Positions 35,829 to 43,870 of a stretch of DNA of 64,000 bases are shown in pieces. Position 1 is the stretch's first letter. The number at the start of each line of letters is the position of its first letter. This DNA is from Herpetosiphon giganteus. Its GTDB lineage: Bacteria > Chloroflexota > Chloroflexia > Chloroflexales > Herpetosiphonaceae. A model generated the notes under the pieces. It searched no databases. It had not been told where the DNA came from and was given only the letters and a program-made list of their open reading frames with translations. The stretch covers positions 62,001 through 126,000 of the forward strand of contig NZ_JAFBCZ010000007.1 in the NCBI RefSeq assembly GCF_016907925.1, read 5' to 3'. Position numbers and translations under genes: made by a program.

Positions 35829-37610
35829 TTAGTAGCCTTCTGGTTGGCGATAGGTCTCTAAATTGGCGAATTTGGTTGTTGAGCGGAAAAAGCGCAAGGG
35901 TACAATCCCAGTTGGGCCGTTACGATGCTTGGCAAGGTGAATTTCGGCGATCCCTTTCTTATCAGTTTCGGGATCATACAATTCTTCGCGATAAATGAAC
36001 ATCACAATATCCGCATCTTGCTCAATGCTGTTATGCACAATAATGTTATTCGCGACAAAATTATGCAGCGTATCGACTGTCAAATCATACACTGGCTCCA
36101 CCCCATCTGGTTCAATGCTAACGATTGTTTCCCATTCAATTGTTGTTTGGGGATTGTTGCTGCCAAGTTCTAGAGTAAGTTCCTGCGGGATTGCAATTTG
36201 GCTGGTATGATGGAGTTCATCAAGGCGCTTCCAGCCATCAATGGTTAAGAATTTATGGTTAGCTGTGGCGCGAATGCTGCGGCCTAGCTTGGTAAGAAGT
36301 TTGAAAACAGGCTTTGTGCCCGTCGTAAAGGCATTGGTAACAGGCCGTGATTCGAGCTTCCATGTTGCTTGATTGAGCGCTAGAACATTAAAGCCTTGTT
36401 GGCCTACCAATTGATCAATTCGCACATAATGACCTTGATCTGGCAAATAGATTTGGGTATCGCCTGTGAGACAGCCCGATTCTCTCAAGTCGGAGAGCAT
36501 GGGGACGTGGGTGGTACGGCTTTCGACGGCCCGCGAAAGCTGCGATAGGGCAATCACTGGCACGTTGATTTCACGCGCCAAGGCTTTAAGGCCACGGCTA
36601 ATTTCGCTAATTTCCTGCACACGGTTGCCATCGCGCTTGCCGCCGCCCTGCATCAACTGCAAATAATCGATGATAATCAGATCGATGCCTGCTTCTGCTT
36701 GCAAGCGCCGACATTTGGAGCGCACATCCATAATGCTGGCTCCAGGCGAATCGTCGATATAAATTGACATAGTGGAGAGCTTGCCAAGCGCCTCGGTGAG
36801 CAATTGCAAATCACTATCGCGAATTTGGCCGGTGCGCAGCTTTTGCATATCTACGCCAGTTTCGGTGGCCAAAATCCGCTGCATCAACTGGTCGCGGCTC
36901 ATTTCGAGGCTAAAAATTGCTACGCAGGCTTCCGATTCTTTGGCAGCGTTGTAGGCAATATTCAAGGCCAAACTGGTTTTGCCGGTTGCAGGCCGCGCCG
37001 CCAAAATCAACAAGTCGGAGCGTTGCAAGCCACCAGTTAATTTATCAAAATCGTTAAAGCCAGTTTTGAGGCCAACAACTTCGCCGCCGCGCTCTTGCAT
37101 CTGGCTAATTTGGTCGAAGAAACTATCAACGACCGCGCCGATGTGAATAAAGCCATCGGTGGTGCGCCGCTGCGAAACCGCGAACAACTCCGATTCGGCC
37201 TGATCGAGCGCTGCTTCAAGCTCTTGAGTTTCGTCGTAGCCGAGGGCTGCAATCTTACCGCCAGCGATGATCAAACGCCGCAACAGGGCGGTACGTTCGA
37301 CGATGCGGGCATAGTATTCGACGTGCACCGAGGTAGGCACGCTATTCGAAAGCTCAAGCAAATAGGGCACGCCGCCGACAGCATCTAATTCATCTTTGCG
37401 GCGCAATTCATCGGTAACATTAACCAAATCGGGGGGCACACGGCGATTGTAGCAGGCTACTTGGGCATTAAAAATCAAACCGTGTTTTTCAAGATAAAAA
37501 TAGTCGCTAGCGAGCCAAGGCGCAACCGGAATAATTGCATCACGATCAAGCAAAATCGAACCAAGCGTGGCACGTTCGGCATTAATATCGGCGGGTAACG
37601 ACTTATCCAT
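35829..37610 (-). CDS. dnaB: Replicative DNA helicase with in-frame mini-intein
   Basis: A 593-codon precursor giving a 445-residue hexameric helicase after splicing. The N-terminal domain starts ADINAERATLGSILLD. The ATPase core has Walker A ARPATGKTSLALN, the segment DLIIIDYLQLMQGG, and the C-terminal sequence EQDADIVMFIYREELYD. An intein (36030-36473) separates LSDLRESG from SIEQDAD. The helicase loads and unwinds at the replication fork. Next upstream on the same strand is rplI, a common dnaB neighbour. Confidence 0.95.
   Translation of the reverse strand: MDKSLPADINAERATLGSILLDRDAIIPVAPWLASDYFYLEKHGLIFNAQVACYNRRVPPDLVNVTDELRRKDELDAVGGVPYLLELSNSVPTSVHVEYYARIVERTALLRRLIIAGGKIAALGYDETQELEAALDQAESELFAVSQRRTTDGFIHIGAVVDSFFDQISQMQERGGEVVGLKTGFNDFDKLTGGLQRSDLLILAARPATGKTSLALNIAYNAAKESEACVAIFSLEMSRDQLMQRILATETGVDMQKLRTGQIRDSDLQLLTEALGKLSTMSIYIDDSPGASIMDVRSKCRRLQAEAGIDLIIIDYLQLMQGGGKRDGNRVQEISEISRGLKALAREINVPVIALSQLSRAVESRTTHVPMLSDLRESGCLTGDTQIYLPDQGHYVRIDQLVGQQGFNVLALNQATWKLESRPVTNAFTTGTKPVFKLLTKLGRSIRATANHKFLTIDGWKRLDELHHTSQIAIPQELTLELGSNNPQTTIEWETIVSIEPDGVEPVYDLTVDTLHNFVANNIIVHNSIEQDADIVMFIYREELYDPETDKKGIAEIHLAKHRNGPTGIVPLRFFRSTTKFANLETYRQPEGY
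36030..36473 (-). other. DnaB mini-intein (148 residues)
   Basis: Starts with Cys1 (CLTGDTQIYL) after ...RESG and ends IIVHN before Ser+1 of SIEQDAD. Block B is RATANHKF (TxxH type). The C-terminal blocks are VYDLTVDTLHNFV and the VHN terminus. At 148 residues there is no room for a homing endonuclease, so it is a splicing-only mini-intein. Known DnaB inteins (for example Synechocystis) sit at this same ESG/SIEQD site. All residues needed for class 1 splicing are present, so it should be functional. Confidence 0.92.
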
Positions 37611-37688
37611 AGCGACCTCGATGTGGAAAATGTTGGGATAACGGGTGGATTCACAGTCGAAAAGCTGTGGATACCAGCGGCTAAAGCA

Positions 37689-37718
37689 CTGATGCCGCGC
37701 TCATTGGCGCGGCATCAG
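37689..37718. terminator. Hairpin between rplI and dnaB
   Basis: CTGATGCCGCGC (37689-37700) pairs with GCGCGGCATCAG (37707-37718). Only a short T-run follows on the minus strand, so rplI-dnaB attenuation rather than full termination is possible. Confidence 0.5.
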
Positions 37719-37739
37719 CGGTTGGACCAAACGAATGAA

Positions 37740-38246
37740 CTAGGCTTCGGTGCTCGCAACTTCGGCAGCTTCGGCTGCGGGCTGAACACTACCTTCACCA
37801 TTTTCACCTTCGACCACGACATTGATGTGTGGCTCAAGCCCAGCGAGCAAACGCACGCCGATTGAATACACACCAGTGCGCTTGATTGGCTCGTCGAGTT
37901 GAATTTTGCGGCGATCAACTTCTTGACCGATGGCTGCTTGCAATTTTTCAGCAATGTCTGAGCTGGTTACTGAACCGTACAAGCGATCTTGTTCGCCAAC
38001 TTTGGTAACAAACTTCAAGGTCACGCCATTGATGCTGTCGGCCAAACCGCGTAATTCTTCGCGTTGTTTAGCTTCAAGTTTGCGTTGTTTGGCCAAGCGT
38101 TCTTCAGCTTGCTTGATCAAACCAGGTGTTGCAAACACAGCCAGCTTCTTGGGCAATAAATAGTTGCGACCGTAGCCACCAGATACTTCTTTGATGTCGC
38201 CCGCAGTACCAAGGTGTTCGACATCTTGAATCAACAGAACCTTCAC
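37740..38246 (-). CDS. rplI: Large ribosomal subunit protein bL9
   Basis: A 168-residue L9. The N-terminal rRNA-binding signature is GDIKEVSGGYGRNYLLPKKLA, followed by the long lysine/glutamate-rich connecting helix (about 40-75) and the C-terminal domain (GSVTSSDIAEKL, GVYSIGVRLLAGLEPHINV). An acidic, Ala-rich tail of about 18 residues is extra. Starts at GTG 38246, with AAAGGAG upstream. The usual rpsF-ssb-rpsR neighbours are absent; it has its own promoter and structured leader. Confidence 0.95.
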   Translation of the reverse strand: MKVLLIQDVEHLGTAGDIKEVSGGYGRNYLLPKKLAVFATPGLIKQAEERLAKQRKLEAKQREELRGLADSINGVTLKFVTKVGEQDRLYGSVTSSDIAEKLQAAIGQEVDRRKIQLDEPIKRTGVYSIGVRLLAGLEPHINVVVEGENGEGSVQPAAEAAEVASTEA

Positions 38247-38360
38247 GGAATAGCTCCTTTAGTTTAGCGGTGCTGGTGCCCGCCACATCTGCGGGCTTGT
38301 ATTTACAACCCTCATCATGTGAGGGAGCATACCATGAGAATAGCCCCAAATTTGGGGCTG
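38247..38360 (-). promoter_or_regulatory. Structured 5' leader of rplI
   Basis: On the minus strand the predicted transcript starts near 38360 with the palindrome AGCCCCAAATTTGGGGCT (38342-38359). Two more hairpins follow: CCCTCA/TGAGGG (38319-38335) and GCCCGC/GCGGGC (38278-38296), then the RBS. Three consecutive stems suggest stability or translational control, possibly by L9 itself (inference). Confidence 0.5.
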
Positions 38361-38366
38361 CACGTT

Positions 38367-38396
38367 ATCTTACCATAGATCATAAATTCTCGTCAA
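38367..38396 (-). promoter_or_regulatory. rplI promoter
   Basis: On the minus strand: TTGACG (38391-38396), an 18-nt spacer, and TAAGAT (38367-38372) with an upstream TG (TGGTAAGAT). This is a good sigma-70-type match. Confidence 0.65.
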
Positions 38397-38402
38397 AATC
38401 TT

Positions 38403-38555
38403 TTAGAAGGATGAATTATGAATTATGAGGGATGAATTACCCTTTGGAAAGGATGAATTATGAGGGATGAAATCCTGCATAATTCATAAAATAACTGCAT
38501 CCTTGATAGTTTTCTTCGTCCTTCATCCTTCATCTTTCATCCTTTCGACTATTCC
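38403..38555. repeat. GGATGAA-word repeats, partly inverted
   Basis: GGATGAATTATGA and GGGATGAA words at about 38408-38480 are followed by CTTCATCCTTCATCTTTCATCC (split here as about 38520-38543) in the opposite orientation. The same GGATGA words reappear at 43.13 kb. The stretch 38397-38571 holds no gene. Confidence 0.7.
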
Positions 38556-38571
38556 CTAGCCCAAACGTCTA

Positions 38572-38580
38572 TGGTAAAAT
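38572..38580 (+). promoter_or_regulatory. Extended -10 for the PAS/STAS gene
   Basis: TGGTAAAAT, 52 nt before ATG 38633, just after the repeat block. Confidence 0.4.
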
Positions 38581-38632
38581 TAAGCTACTTCCACGTTTTC
38601 GCCCATCGCCAAAGGATTTTAGGAGTGCAGCT

Positions 38633-40636
38633 ATGGCACACGATCCATCTTCACCTGTCGATTTAGCTGCTCGGGTTGCTCAGCTTGAACAAGAAAATCG
38701 TATTTTGCAGGCTATGCTCGATACGGTGCCTGATGCGATTGTATATAAAAACGCTGATCTGACGATTGAGTATGCCAATCGGGCCTTTCGCGAATGGTTT
38801 GGCCTGCCGCTTGAGCAGTTTCGGGTTGCCGAGGATCGGTCGAGTGATGATGTTTATGCCGCGGAATATCAAAGCCACGACCGCCAAGTGTTGCGCAGTG
38901 GCCTTGGCAGCGAGTTTGAAGAACGCTCGAATGCTCCCGATGGCTCGTTGATCACCACCCGCAGCATCAAGCAACCAGTTCGTGATGCCAACCAAGTGAT
39001 CGGTTTGGTGGCCGTTTTGCGCGATGTAACCAGCGCTGCCCAAGCCTCACGCTCGCTCTCCGAAACCCAAGCTCGGCTTTCGCGGATTATTTCGAATGTG
39101 CCAGGTATGGTCTTTCAGTTTGTGCTGCATCCCGATGGCTCGAGCGAATTTCCCTATGTGAGCGAAGGCATTCGCCAAGCTTTTGGCATCGCGCCAGAAC
39201 GCCTCACCTCGGAGCGCGATGCGCTCTACAATTGGGTTCACCCCGAGGATCAGCCAGAATTTATTCGCTCGTTTGTCGAATCGGGCCAATTGCTCGAAGC
39301 TTGGCAATGGGAAGGCCGTGTGGTCTACGATGGGGTGGTGCGTTGGGTGCGCGGGGCTTCGCGGCCAACTCGCACCGAGGCTGGCGATATTCTGTGGGAT
39401 GGCGTGTTGATGGATATTACGGCGCAACGTGAAAACGAAGCTGCCTTGCGCCGCTTGCAAAATCGCTTGCAACAGTTTCTCGATGCAACGCCAGTTGGCT
39501 TGTATGTGATCGATCCTGTCGGCAAGCCCTATTATGCCAATGCCAAAGCCCAAGAGTTGCTTGGCCAAAATGTCATGCTTCCAGTCAGCGAACAAACTGA
39601 AACCTATCGCACCTATAAAGTTGGCAGCGAAACAATCTATCCCCGCGAGGAATTGCCAACCCAACGTGCGCTCAGGGGCGAAATGGTGCACCTTGATGAT
39701 TTGGAATTTCGCTATACTGGCAAGCCTGCCATTTCGATTGAAGTCTTTGCGCGCCCGATCTACGACACCAACAACGAAATTGAATATGCAATTGCGACCT
39801 TTTTCGATATTACCGAGCGCCGTAAGATTGCCCAAGAGCTTTTAGATTGGCAACAACGCTTCGATTTGATCATGTCGACGGTTGAATTGGTGATGTACGA
39901 TTACGATGTGCTCAACAATCGCATCGAATGGAGCGATTCGGTTACCAAGATTTTGGGTTATCCCAAGGCCGAATTTAGCGTGAGCGTCGATGCGTGGGCG
40001 GCTGGCATTCATCCAGAAGATGCTCCCGAAGCTTTGCGTTTGCTCGACGTTGCCCAGAATGCCTGTAGCAGCTACGCGGTTGAATATCGCTTTTTGCACC
40101 ATGCTGGCCATTACATTTGGCTCTTGGATCGCGGCTTCTTTATTCCAAACAAAGAGGGCGTTGCGGTGCGCATGTTGGGTTTGGTCCAGGATATGACTGA
40201 GCGTAAACAGGCAGAAGTGATGCGTGACCAAATGCAGGGTCAAATTATCGAGGCCCAAGCAGCTGCCTTGCGTGAGCTTTCAACCCCGTTAATTCCAATC
40301 AACGAGCGCACAGTGATTATGCCGCTAATTGGCTCAATCGATTCGGCGCGCGCCAGCCAGATCGTCGAATCGCTGCTGCAAGGCGTGAGCCAAATGAACG
40401 CTGGAGTCGTTATTTTGGATCTCACCGGCGTGCCTGTGGTCGATACGCAAGTGGCTGGAGCCTTGCTACAAGCGGCGCGGGCGGTGCGCTTGCTCGGAGC
40501 CGAGGTCGTGCTGACCGGCATTCGCCCAGAAATTGCCCAGACCTTGGTCAGCTTGGGCATCAACCTGAACGATGTTGTGACCTTGAGTAATTTGCAAAGC
40601 GGGATTGAACGGGCGTTGAATCGCCGTTTAGCCTAA
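38633..40636 (+). CDS. PAS-repeat protein with C-terminal STAS domain (RsbR/stressosome type)
   Basis: A 667-residue soluble sensor. A short coiled coil (about 10-25) is followed by four PAS/PAC units: MLDTVPDAIVYKNADLTIEY (about 25-140), IISNVPGMVFQF (about 150-265), FLDATPVGLYVIDPVG (about 280-400) and IMSTVELVMYDYDV (about 410-530). The STAS domain (about 555-660, PLIGSIDSARASQIVESLL, VILDLTGVPVVDTQVAGALL) has the Thr positions phosphorylated in RsbR proteins. A role in stress or light/redox signalling through RsbT/RsbU-like partners is inferred; none are adjacent. Confidence 0.88.
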   Translation: MAHDPSSPVDLAARVAQLEQENRILQAMLDTVPDAIVYKNADLTIEYANRAFREWFGLPLEQFRVAEDRSSDDVYAAEYQSHDRQVLRSGLGSEFEERSNAPDGSLITTRSIKQPVRDANQVIGLVAVLRDVTSAAQASRSLSETQARLSRIISNVPGMVFQFVLHPDGSSEFPYVSEGIRQAFGIAPERLTSERDALYNWVHPEDQPEFIRSFVESGQLLEAWQWEGRVVYDGVVRWVRGASRPTRTEAGDILWDGVLMDITAQRENEAALRRLQNRLQQFLDATPVGLYVIDPVGKPYYANAKAQELLGQNVMLPVSEQTETYRTYKVGSETIYPREELPTQRALRGEMVHLDDLEFRYTGKPAISIEVFARPIYDTNNEIEYAIATFFDITERRKIAQELLDWQQRFDLIMSTVELVMYDYDVLNNRIEWSDSVTKILGYPKAEFSVSVDAWAAGIHPEDAPEALRLLDVAQNACSSYAVEYRFLHHAGHYIWLLDRGFFIPNKEGVAVRMLGLVQDMTERKQAEVMRDQMQGQIIEAQAAALRELSTPLIPINERTVIMPLIGSIDSARASQIVESLLQGVSQMNAGVVILDLTGVPVVDTQVAGALLQAARAVRLLGAEVVLTGIRPEIAQTLVSLGINLNDVVTLSNLQSGIERALNRRLA

Positions 40637-40648
40637 GCGAGGTGGCTT

Positions 40649-41188
40649 ATCAACGCCGAAACTGAAGCCTGGGCAACTGAATTAGGCGCAGCCATTGCCC
40701 ACACTATCCATGCGCATACCTTTCAAGCGCGCACGCCCCAAAACCAAGTGCGCTTGTGGGATGGCCGCACGCCCTATGCCATGCACCCAATTTGGTGTGC
40801 TATGACAATTTTGGCCGAGCCATTGCTGCCCGAAACGACGCGGCGGGTTGGCTCGATTGTGTTGCTTTGGCACGATTTGCTTGAGGATACTAGCGCCGAT
40901 TTGCTGGAAAACACGCCGCAACAAGTGCGCCAATTGGTGCAAGAAATGACCTTCGATAGCTTTGATCATGAAATGCGCGAGATTTGGCAACGCAGCGATT
41001 TGACCAAGTTATTTAAACTCTATGATAAAACCTCGCAATTTTTTGATGCAATCTGGCTACGAGATTCCCGCTATGCCCAATTGCTCAACCATACCCAGCA
41101 ATTAACCACATTTGTGCAACAAAGCTATGGCGAATTGAATATTGTGAAACTCGCTCAGGCGTTGGCTGTACCACGCAGCAAACGCTAA
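40649..41188 (+). CDS. HD-domain phosphohydrolase, (p)ppGpp hydrolase-like; apparent ATC start
   Basis: Coding similarity begins right after the PAS/STAS stop: INAETEAWATELGAAIAH, then YAMHPIWCAMTIL and LLWHDLLEDTSADL. The HDxxED pattern with an upstream His resembles the hydrolase domain of RelA/SpoT and small alarmone hydrolases. No ATG, GTG or TTG occurs in frame between the stop at 40634-40636 and GTG 40748, which would remove the first His region. An ATC at 40649 follows GAGG by 6 nt and may be the start; a mutated start codon is the alternative. About 179 residues. Confidence 0.6.
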   Translation: MNAETEAWATELGAAIAHTIHAHTFQARTPQNQVRLWDGRTPYAMHPIWCAMTILAEPLLPETTRRVGSIVLLWHDLLEDTSADLLENTPQQVRQLVQEMTFDSFDHEMREIWQRSDLTKLFKLYDKTSQFFDAIWLRDSRYAQLLNHTQQLTTFVQQSYGELNIVKLAQALAVPRSKR

Positions 41189-41607
41189 TGTTTGATGAAC
41201 TGTCGCCAACGCCATAATAAATGCAACGTGAAGAGGGTTATAGGAACTCGCGATAAATACAATTGGGCAAAATCTGCACCAAAAATAAACCAAAACAGCC
41301 GATCATTACCAACAAGAATCAAAATCAAATAGCTTGCGCTATACAAACGATAGCGTTGTGATGTTGGCCTAAGCAGGCTAAGTATAATCAAATTAACGAA
41401 AAATAAACTATTGCCAAACACGATTATTATTGCATAAATTAAACCAATTCGTTGATAGCTTAAACTCCAGAAAATACCTTCGTGATGCTTTACCCAAAGT
41501 GCGATATTGGCAATTGATCCATTAATAAGTGCTACTAATATTATTTTTAACCACAACTGCTTGATTAATGATCGATTTTTGTGATATGTTGGTGGTGCTT
41601 GATACAT
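41185..41607 (-). CDS. Small polytopic membrane protein
   Basis: A 140-residue protein with four predicted transmembrane helices (about 18-38, 50-75, 85-102, 112-130), basic at both ends (MYQAPPTYHKNRS, WRWRQFIKH). GTGAGG precedes the ATG. It converges with, and overlaps by 4 nt, the HD gene. More AT-rich than its neighbours. No family recognised. Confidence 0.5.
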   Translation of the reverse strand: MYQAPPTYHKNRSLIKQLWLKIILVALINGSIANIALWVKHHEGIFWSLSYQRIGLIYAIIIVFGNSLFFVNLIILSLLRPTSQRYRLYSASYLILILVGNDRLFWFIFGADFAQLYLSRVPITLFTLHLLWRWRQFIKH

Positions 41608-41700
41608 TGAACCTCACAATACTATATATTTCCTCTTCAATTAAAGCATAAACTTTATATGTGGAAGGTAACAAATGAGTAACAAGCAGAAAGTGTGGCT

Positions 41701-42675
41701 ATGCAGCAGCCTTTGAGTGCAGTGCTTGAATATTTGGCAACTGAATCGTTAATTGCCCCAAATCAATGGCAGAGCTGGCGATTAACTCCAATTGCTGGCG
41801 GAGCAAATAATCGGGTTTATCGTGCTCAATTGGGCGACAGCGATTATGCAATTAAATGGACAATTCGCGATGAACGTCGGCGGGCGTGGCGTGAATATCA
41901 AGCACTTCAGGCCTTAACCCACGCTGATCGGGTGCTGGCACCGCAGGAAGTTTTGCTCGACGAAGCCAGTTTTGCGCAGCCAGTCGTTGTGCAAACGTGG
42001 CTCGATTATCCTGCATTAACCAACGTGCCGCAGGCTGCTGCCCAATGGCAAGGCTTGGTTGAACATTATTGGGCCGTGCGCCAAATCAGCCAAGCTTCAA
42101 GCAGGCTTGAATTGCCCATGGCAACATTAAATATGCACAGCGTCGCTGTTGGCAAGCAGTTGATTGCCGAGCATTGCGCGAAATTGCCCGCCGCCCAACT
42201 GCCCGCTGAGCTTGAAGCCTTATTGGTTTGGCTCGAAACGTGGGTTGCGCCTGAGTTTTCAAGCGTGCCACTGAGTTTGTGTCGGGTCGATAGCAATTGG
42301 CGCAATTTCCTGCAAACGCCAACCGGATTTGTTTCAGTCGATTGGGAAAATGCTGGCTGGGGCGATCCTGCCTTTGAAATTGTCGATTTGATGACTCATC
42401 CGGCCTATGCTGAAGTCACGGCGGAACAGTGGCAAGCGTTTGTGCAGGCCTATTGCGGCTTTGGCGACGATCCGAGTGCTGCTCAGCGGATTGAGGTTTA
42501 TCATACCTTGATGCTGATTTGGTGGGTGGTACGTTGGCAGCGCTATCTGTATGAAGTGCCACGCGGCCTTGACGCACGGCTGGTCGAGCGCCCTCCAGCG
42601 TGGCTGACCACCGCCCAAGCCAATTATCAGCGTTATTTGGATTTAGCTCAACAGACCATCAATCAATGGAGGTAG
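41701..42675 (+). CDS. Aminoglycoside phosphotransferase/choline kinase-like kinase
   Basis: A 324-residue APH-fold kinase. The ATP lobe has IAGGANNRVYRAQLG and YAIKWTIRDER (Lys). The catalytic loop reads CRVDSNWRNFL, where the usual His of HxD is Arg. The metal motif is VSVDWENAGWGDPAFEIVD. A small-molecule kinase role is inferred; the altered loop makes activity less certain. Start at ATG 41701 (or GTG 41695). A 13-codon reading frame with its own RBS (41675-41716) overlaps the start and might couple translation. The next gene follows 3 nt downstream. Confidence 0.75.
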   Translation: MQQPLSAVLEYLATESLIAPNQWQSWRLTPIAGGANNRVYRAQLGDSDYAIKWTIRDERRRAWREYQALQALTHADRVLAPQEVLLDEASFAQPVVVQTWLDYPALTNVPQAAAQWQGLVEHYWAVRQISQASSRLELPMATLNMHSVAVGKQLIAEHCAKLPAAQLPAELEALLVWLETWVAPEFSSVPLSLCRVDSNWRNFLQTPTGFVSVDWENAGWGDPAFEIVDLMTHPAYAEVTAEQWQAFVQAYCGFGDDPSAAQRIEVYHTLMLIWWVVRWQRYLYEVPRGLDARLVERPPAWLTTAQANYQRYLDLAQQTINQWR

Positions 42676-42678
42676 TTG

Positions 42679-43125
42679 ATGAAAAGTAATGCCACGACGG
42701 TTGAAGTATACCTGGCCGAACTCACGCCCGAACAGCGTAGCGTGATCGAGCCAGTGCGCCAAACGATTCTCCAGCATTTGCCAGCGGGCTTTGTAGAAAC
42801 CCTTGCTTGGGGCATGCTGAGCTATGAAGTGCCACTCGCCCGTTTTCCCAAGACCTACAATCAGCAGCCTTTGAGTTATGCGGCTTTGGCGGCCCAGAAA
42901 AAGCACTATAGCTTGTATTTGATGTGCGTTGCCTACGACGAGCCGGTGGTCGCTTGGCTCCAGGAGCAATTTAGCCAAGCAGGCAAGAAATTCGATATGG
43001 GCAAATCGTGTTTGCGCTTCCGCAAGCTCGACGATCTGCCGCTCGCGGTGGTTGCCGAGGTTATTCAACGCTATTCGGTCGATGAATATATTGGCTATTA
43101 TCAGGCGATGCGTGCGGAAGGATGA
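42679..43125 (+). CDS. DUF1801 family protein
   Basis: A 148-residue protein resembling DUF1801/YdhG-type proteins: VEVYLAELTPEQRSVIEPVR, GFVETLAWGMLSYEVPLARF, KKHYSLYLMC, and a C-terminal RFRKLDDLPLAVVAEVIQRY. The start is ATG 42679 after TGGAGG. It lies 3 nt downstream of the kinase gene and is probably co-transcribed. Biochemical role unknown. Confidence 0.75.
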   Translation: MKSNATTVEVYLAELTPEQRSVIEPVRQTILQHLPAGFVETLAWGMLSYEVPLARFPKTYNQQPLSYAALAAQKKHYSLYLMCVAYDEPVVAWLQEQFSQAGKKFDMGKSCLRFRKLDDLPLAVVAEVIQRYSVDEYIGYYQAMRAEG

Positions 43126-43487
43126 AGGATGAGGGATGAAAATAACATCAAAAGGCAGAAGTCAAAAGTCAAAAAGAACAGAGAACATAGAGCATAGAAC
43201 CGATGGCTATGGGCTGAGGGCTATAGGCTATGGGAAAATAATCCGTGGAATCTGTGTCAATCTGTGGCTAAAATAATTCTTCGTGTCCTTCGCGGTTTCT
43301 CACCTTCGTGCTCTTCGTGCGCTTCGTGGATCGAATTTAACGCAGAGGGTGAAGGCTGAAGGCTAGCGGAACGTTTTGTGGTACGTCAAGAATTCCCGAA
43401 AGCCAAAAGCCCAAAGCCTATAGCCCTTCGTGTCCCTTCGTGTCCTTCGCGGTTTCGAACCTTCGTGCTCTTCGTTCGTTTCGTGGA
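43126..43487. repeat. Intergenic repeat mosaic, 362 nt
   Basis: No gene. It strings together GGATGAA/GGATGAG words (43122-43140), AGAAGTCAAAAGTCAAAA, AACATAGAGCATAGAAC, CTATGGGCTGAGGGCTATAGG, AATCTGTGTCAATCTGTGG, and two blocks of TTCGTG.CCTTCG or TTCGTGCTCTTCG words (about 43280-43332 and 43426-43488). The two blocks resemble one another, suggesting local duplication. It is the richest example of the word families in this window. Confidence 0.8.
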
Positions 43488-43868
43488 TCAGATTCGCTCG
43501 CTCAATTGGCCGCCCAGCCAGCCAGCTAGCACAATTAACCCAATGCCAACCAGATGCCGGCGTTTTTGGGCTTCGGCAGGCAATGGCTTGCCCAACACCA
43601 AACGCCAATAAACTGCCACCAAACTCAGGCTAACCACCGCATGACTATTGATCCAAGTTAATTGCTGGCGAATTTGGTCGAAGGCCAAGGCTACGGCTAA
43701 AATGCCAGTCATCACCGCCAGCAAGCTGCTCCACCAGCCGATTTTTAAGCACCAACGGGCGGTAATTGCTAGCTCGTGATGCGGATGGCGCTCGTTCCAC
43801 AAGGTTAAAATTGAGCTAACCAGCAAGAGTGCAATGGGAAAATGAACTGCTTGAGGATGCAAACTCAT
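43488..43868 (-). CDS. DUF2231-like membrane protein
   Basis: A 126-residue protein with four transmembrane helices. It starts MSLHPQAVHFPIALLLVSS, the conserved HP..VHFPIAL opening of DUF2231 proteins, whose His residues may bind heme or metal. A second His lies in INSHAVVSL. Its ATG is 2 nt after the histidine-kinase stop, so they form an operon. Function unknown; a redox membrane role is only a suggestion. Confidence 0.75.
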   Translation of the reverse strand: MSLHPQAVHFPIALLLVSSILTLWNERHPHHELAITARWCLKIGWWSSLLAVMTGILAVALAFDQIRQQLTWINSHAVVSLSLVAVYWRLVLGKPLPAEAQKRRHLVGIGLIVLAGWLGGQLSERI

Positions 43869-43870
43869 GC

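Noticed and set aside
36030..36473. Homing endonuclease in dnaB
   Set aside because: The insert is 148 residues, all accounted for by splicing blocks; no LAGLIDADG motif.
39047..39835. 262-codon minus-strand frame inside the PAS/STAS gene
   Set aside because: Antisense to conserved PAS domains; third-position effects of the real gene explain the openness.
7597..43490. CRISPR array in the repeated spacer blocks
   Set aside because: Units are 7-9 nt without unique spacers of constant length, and no cas gene is present.
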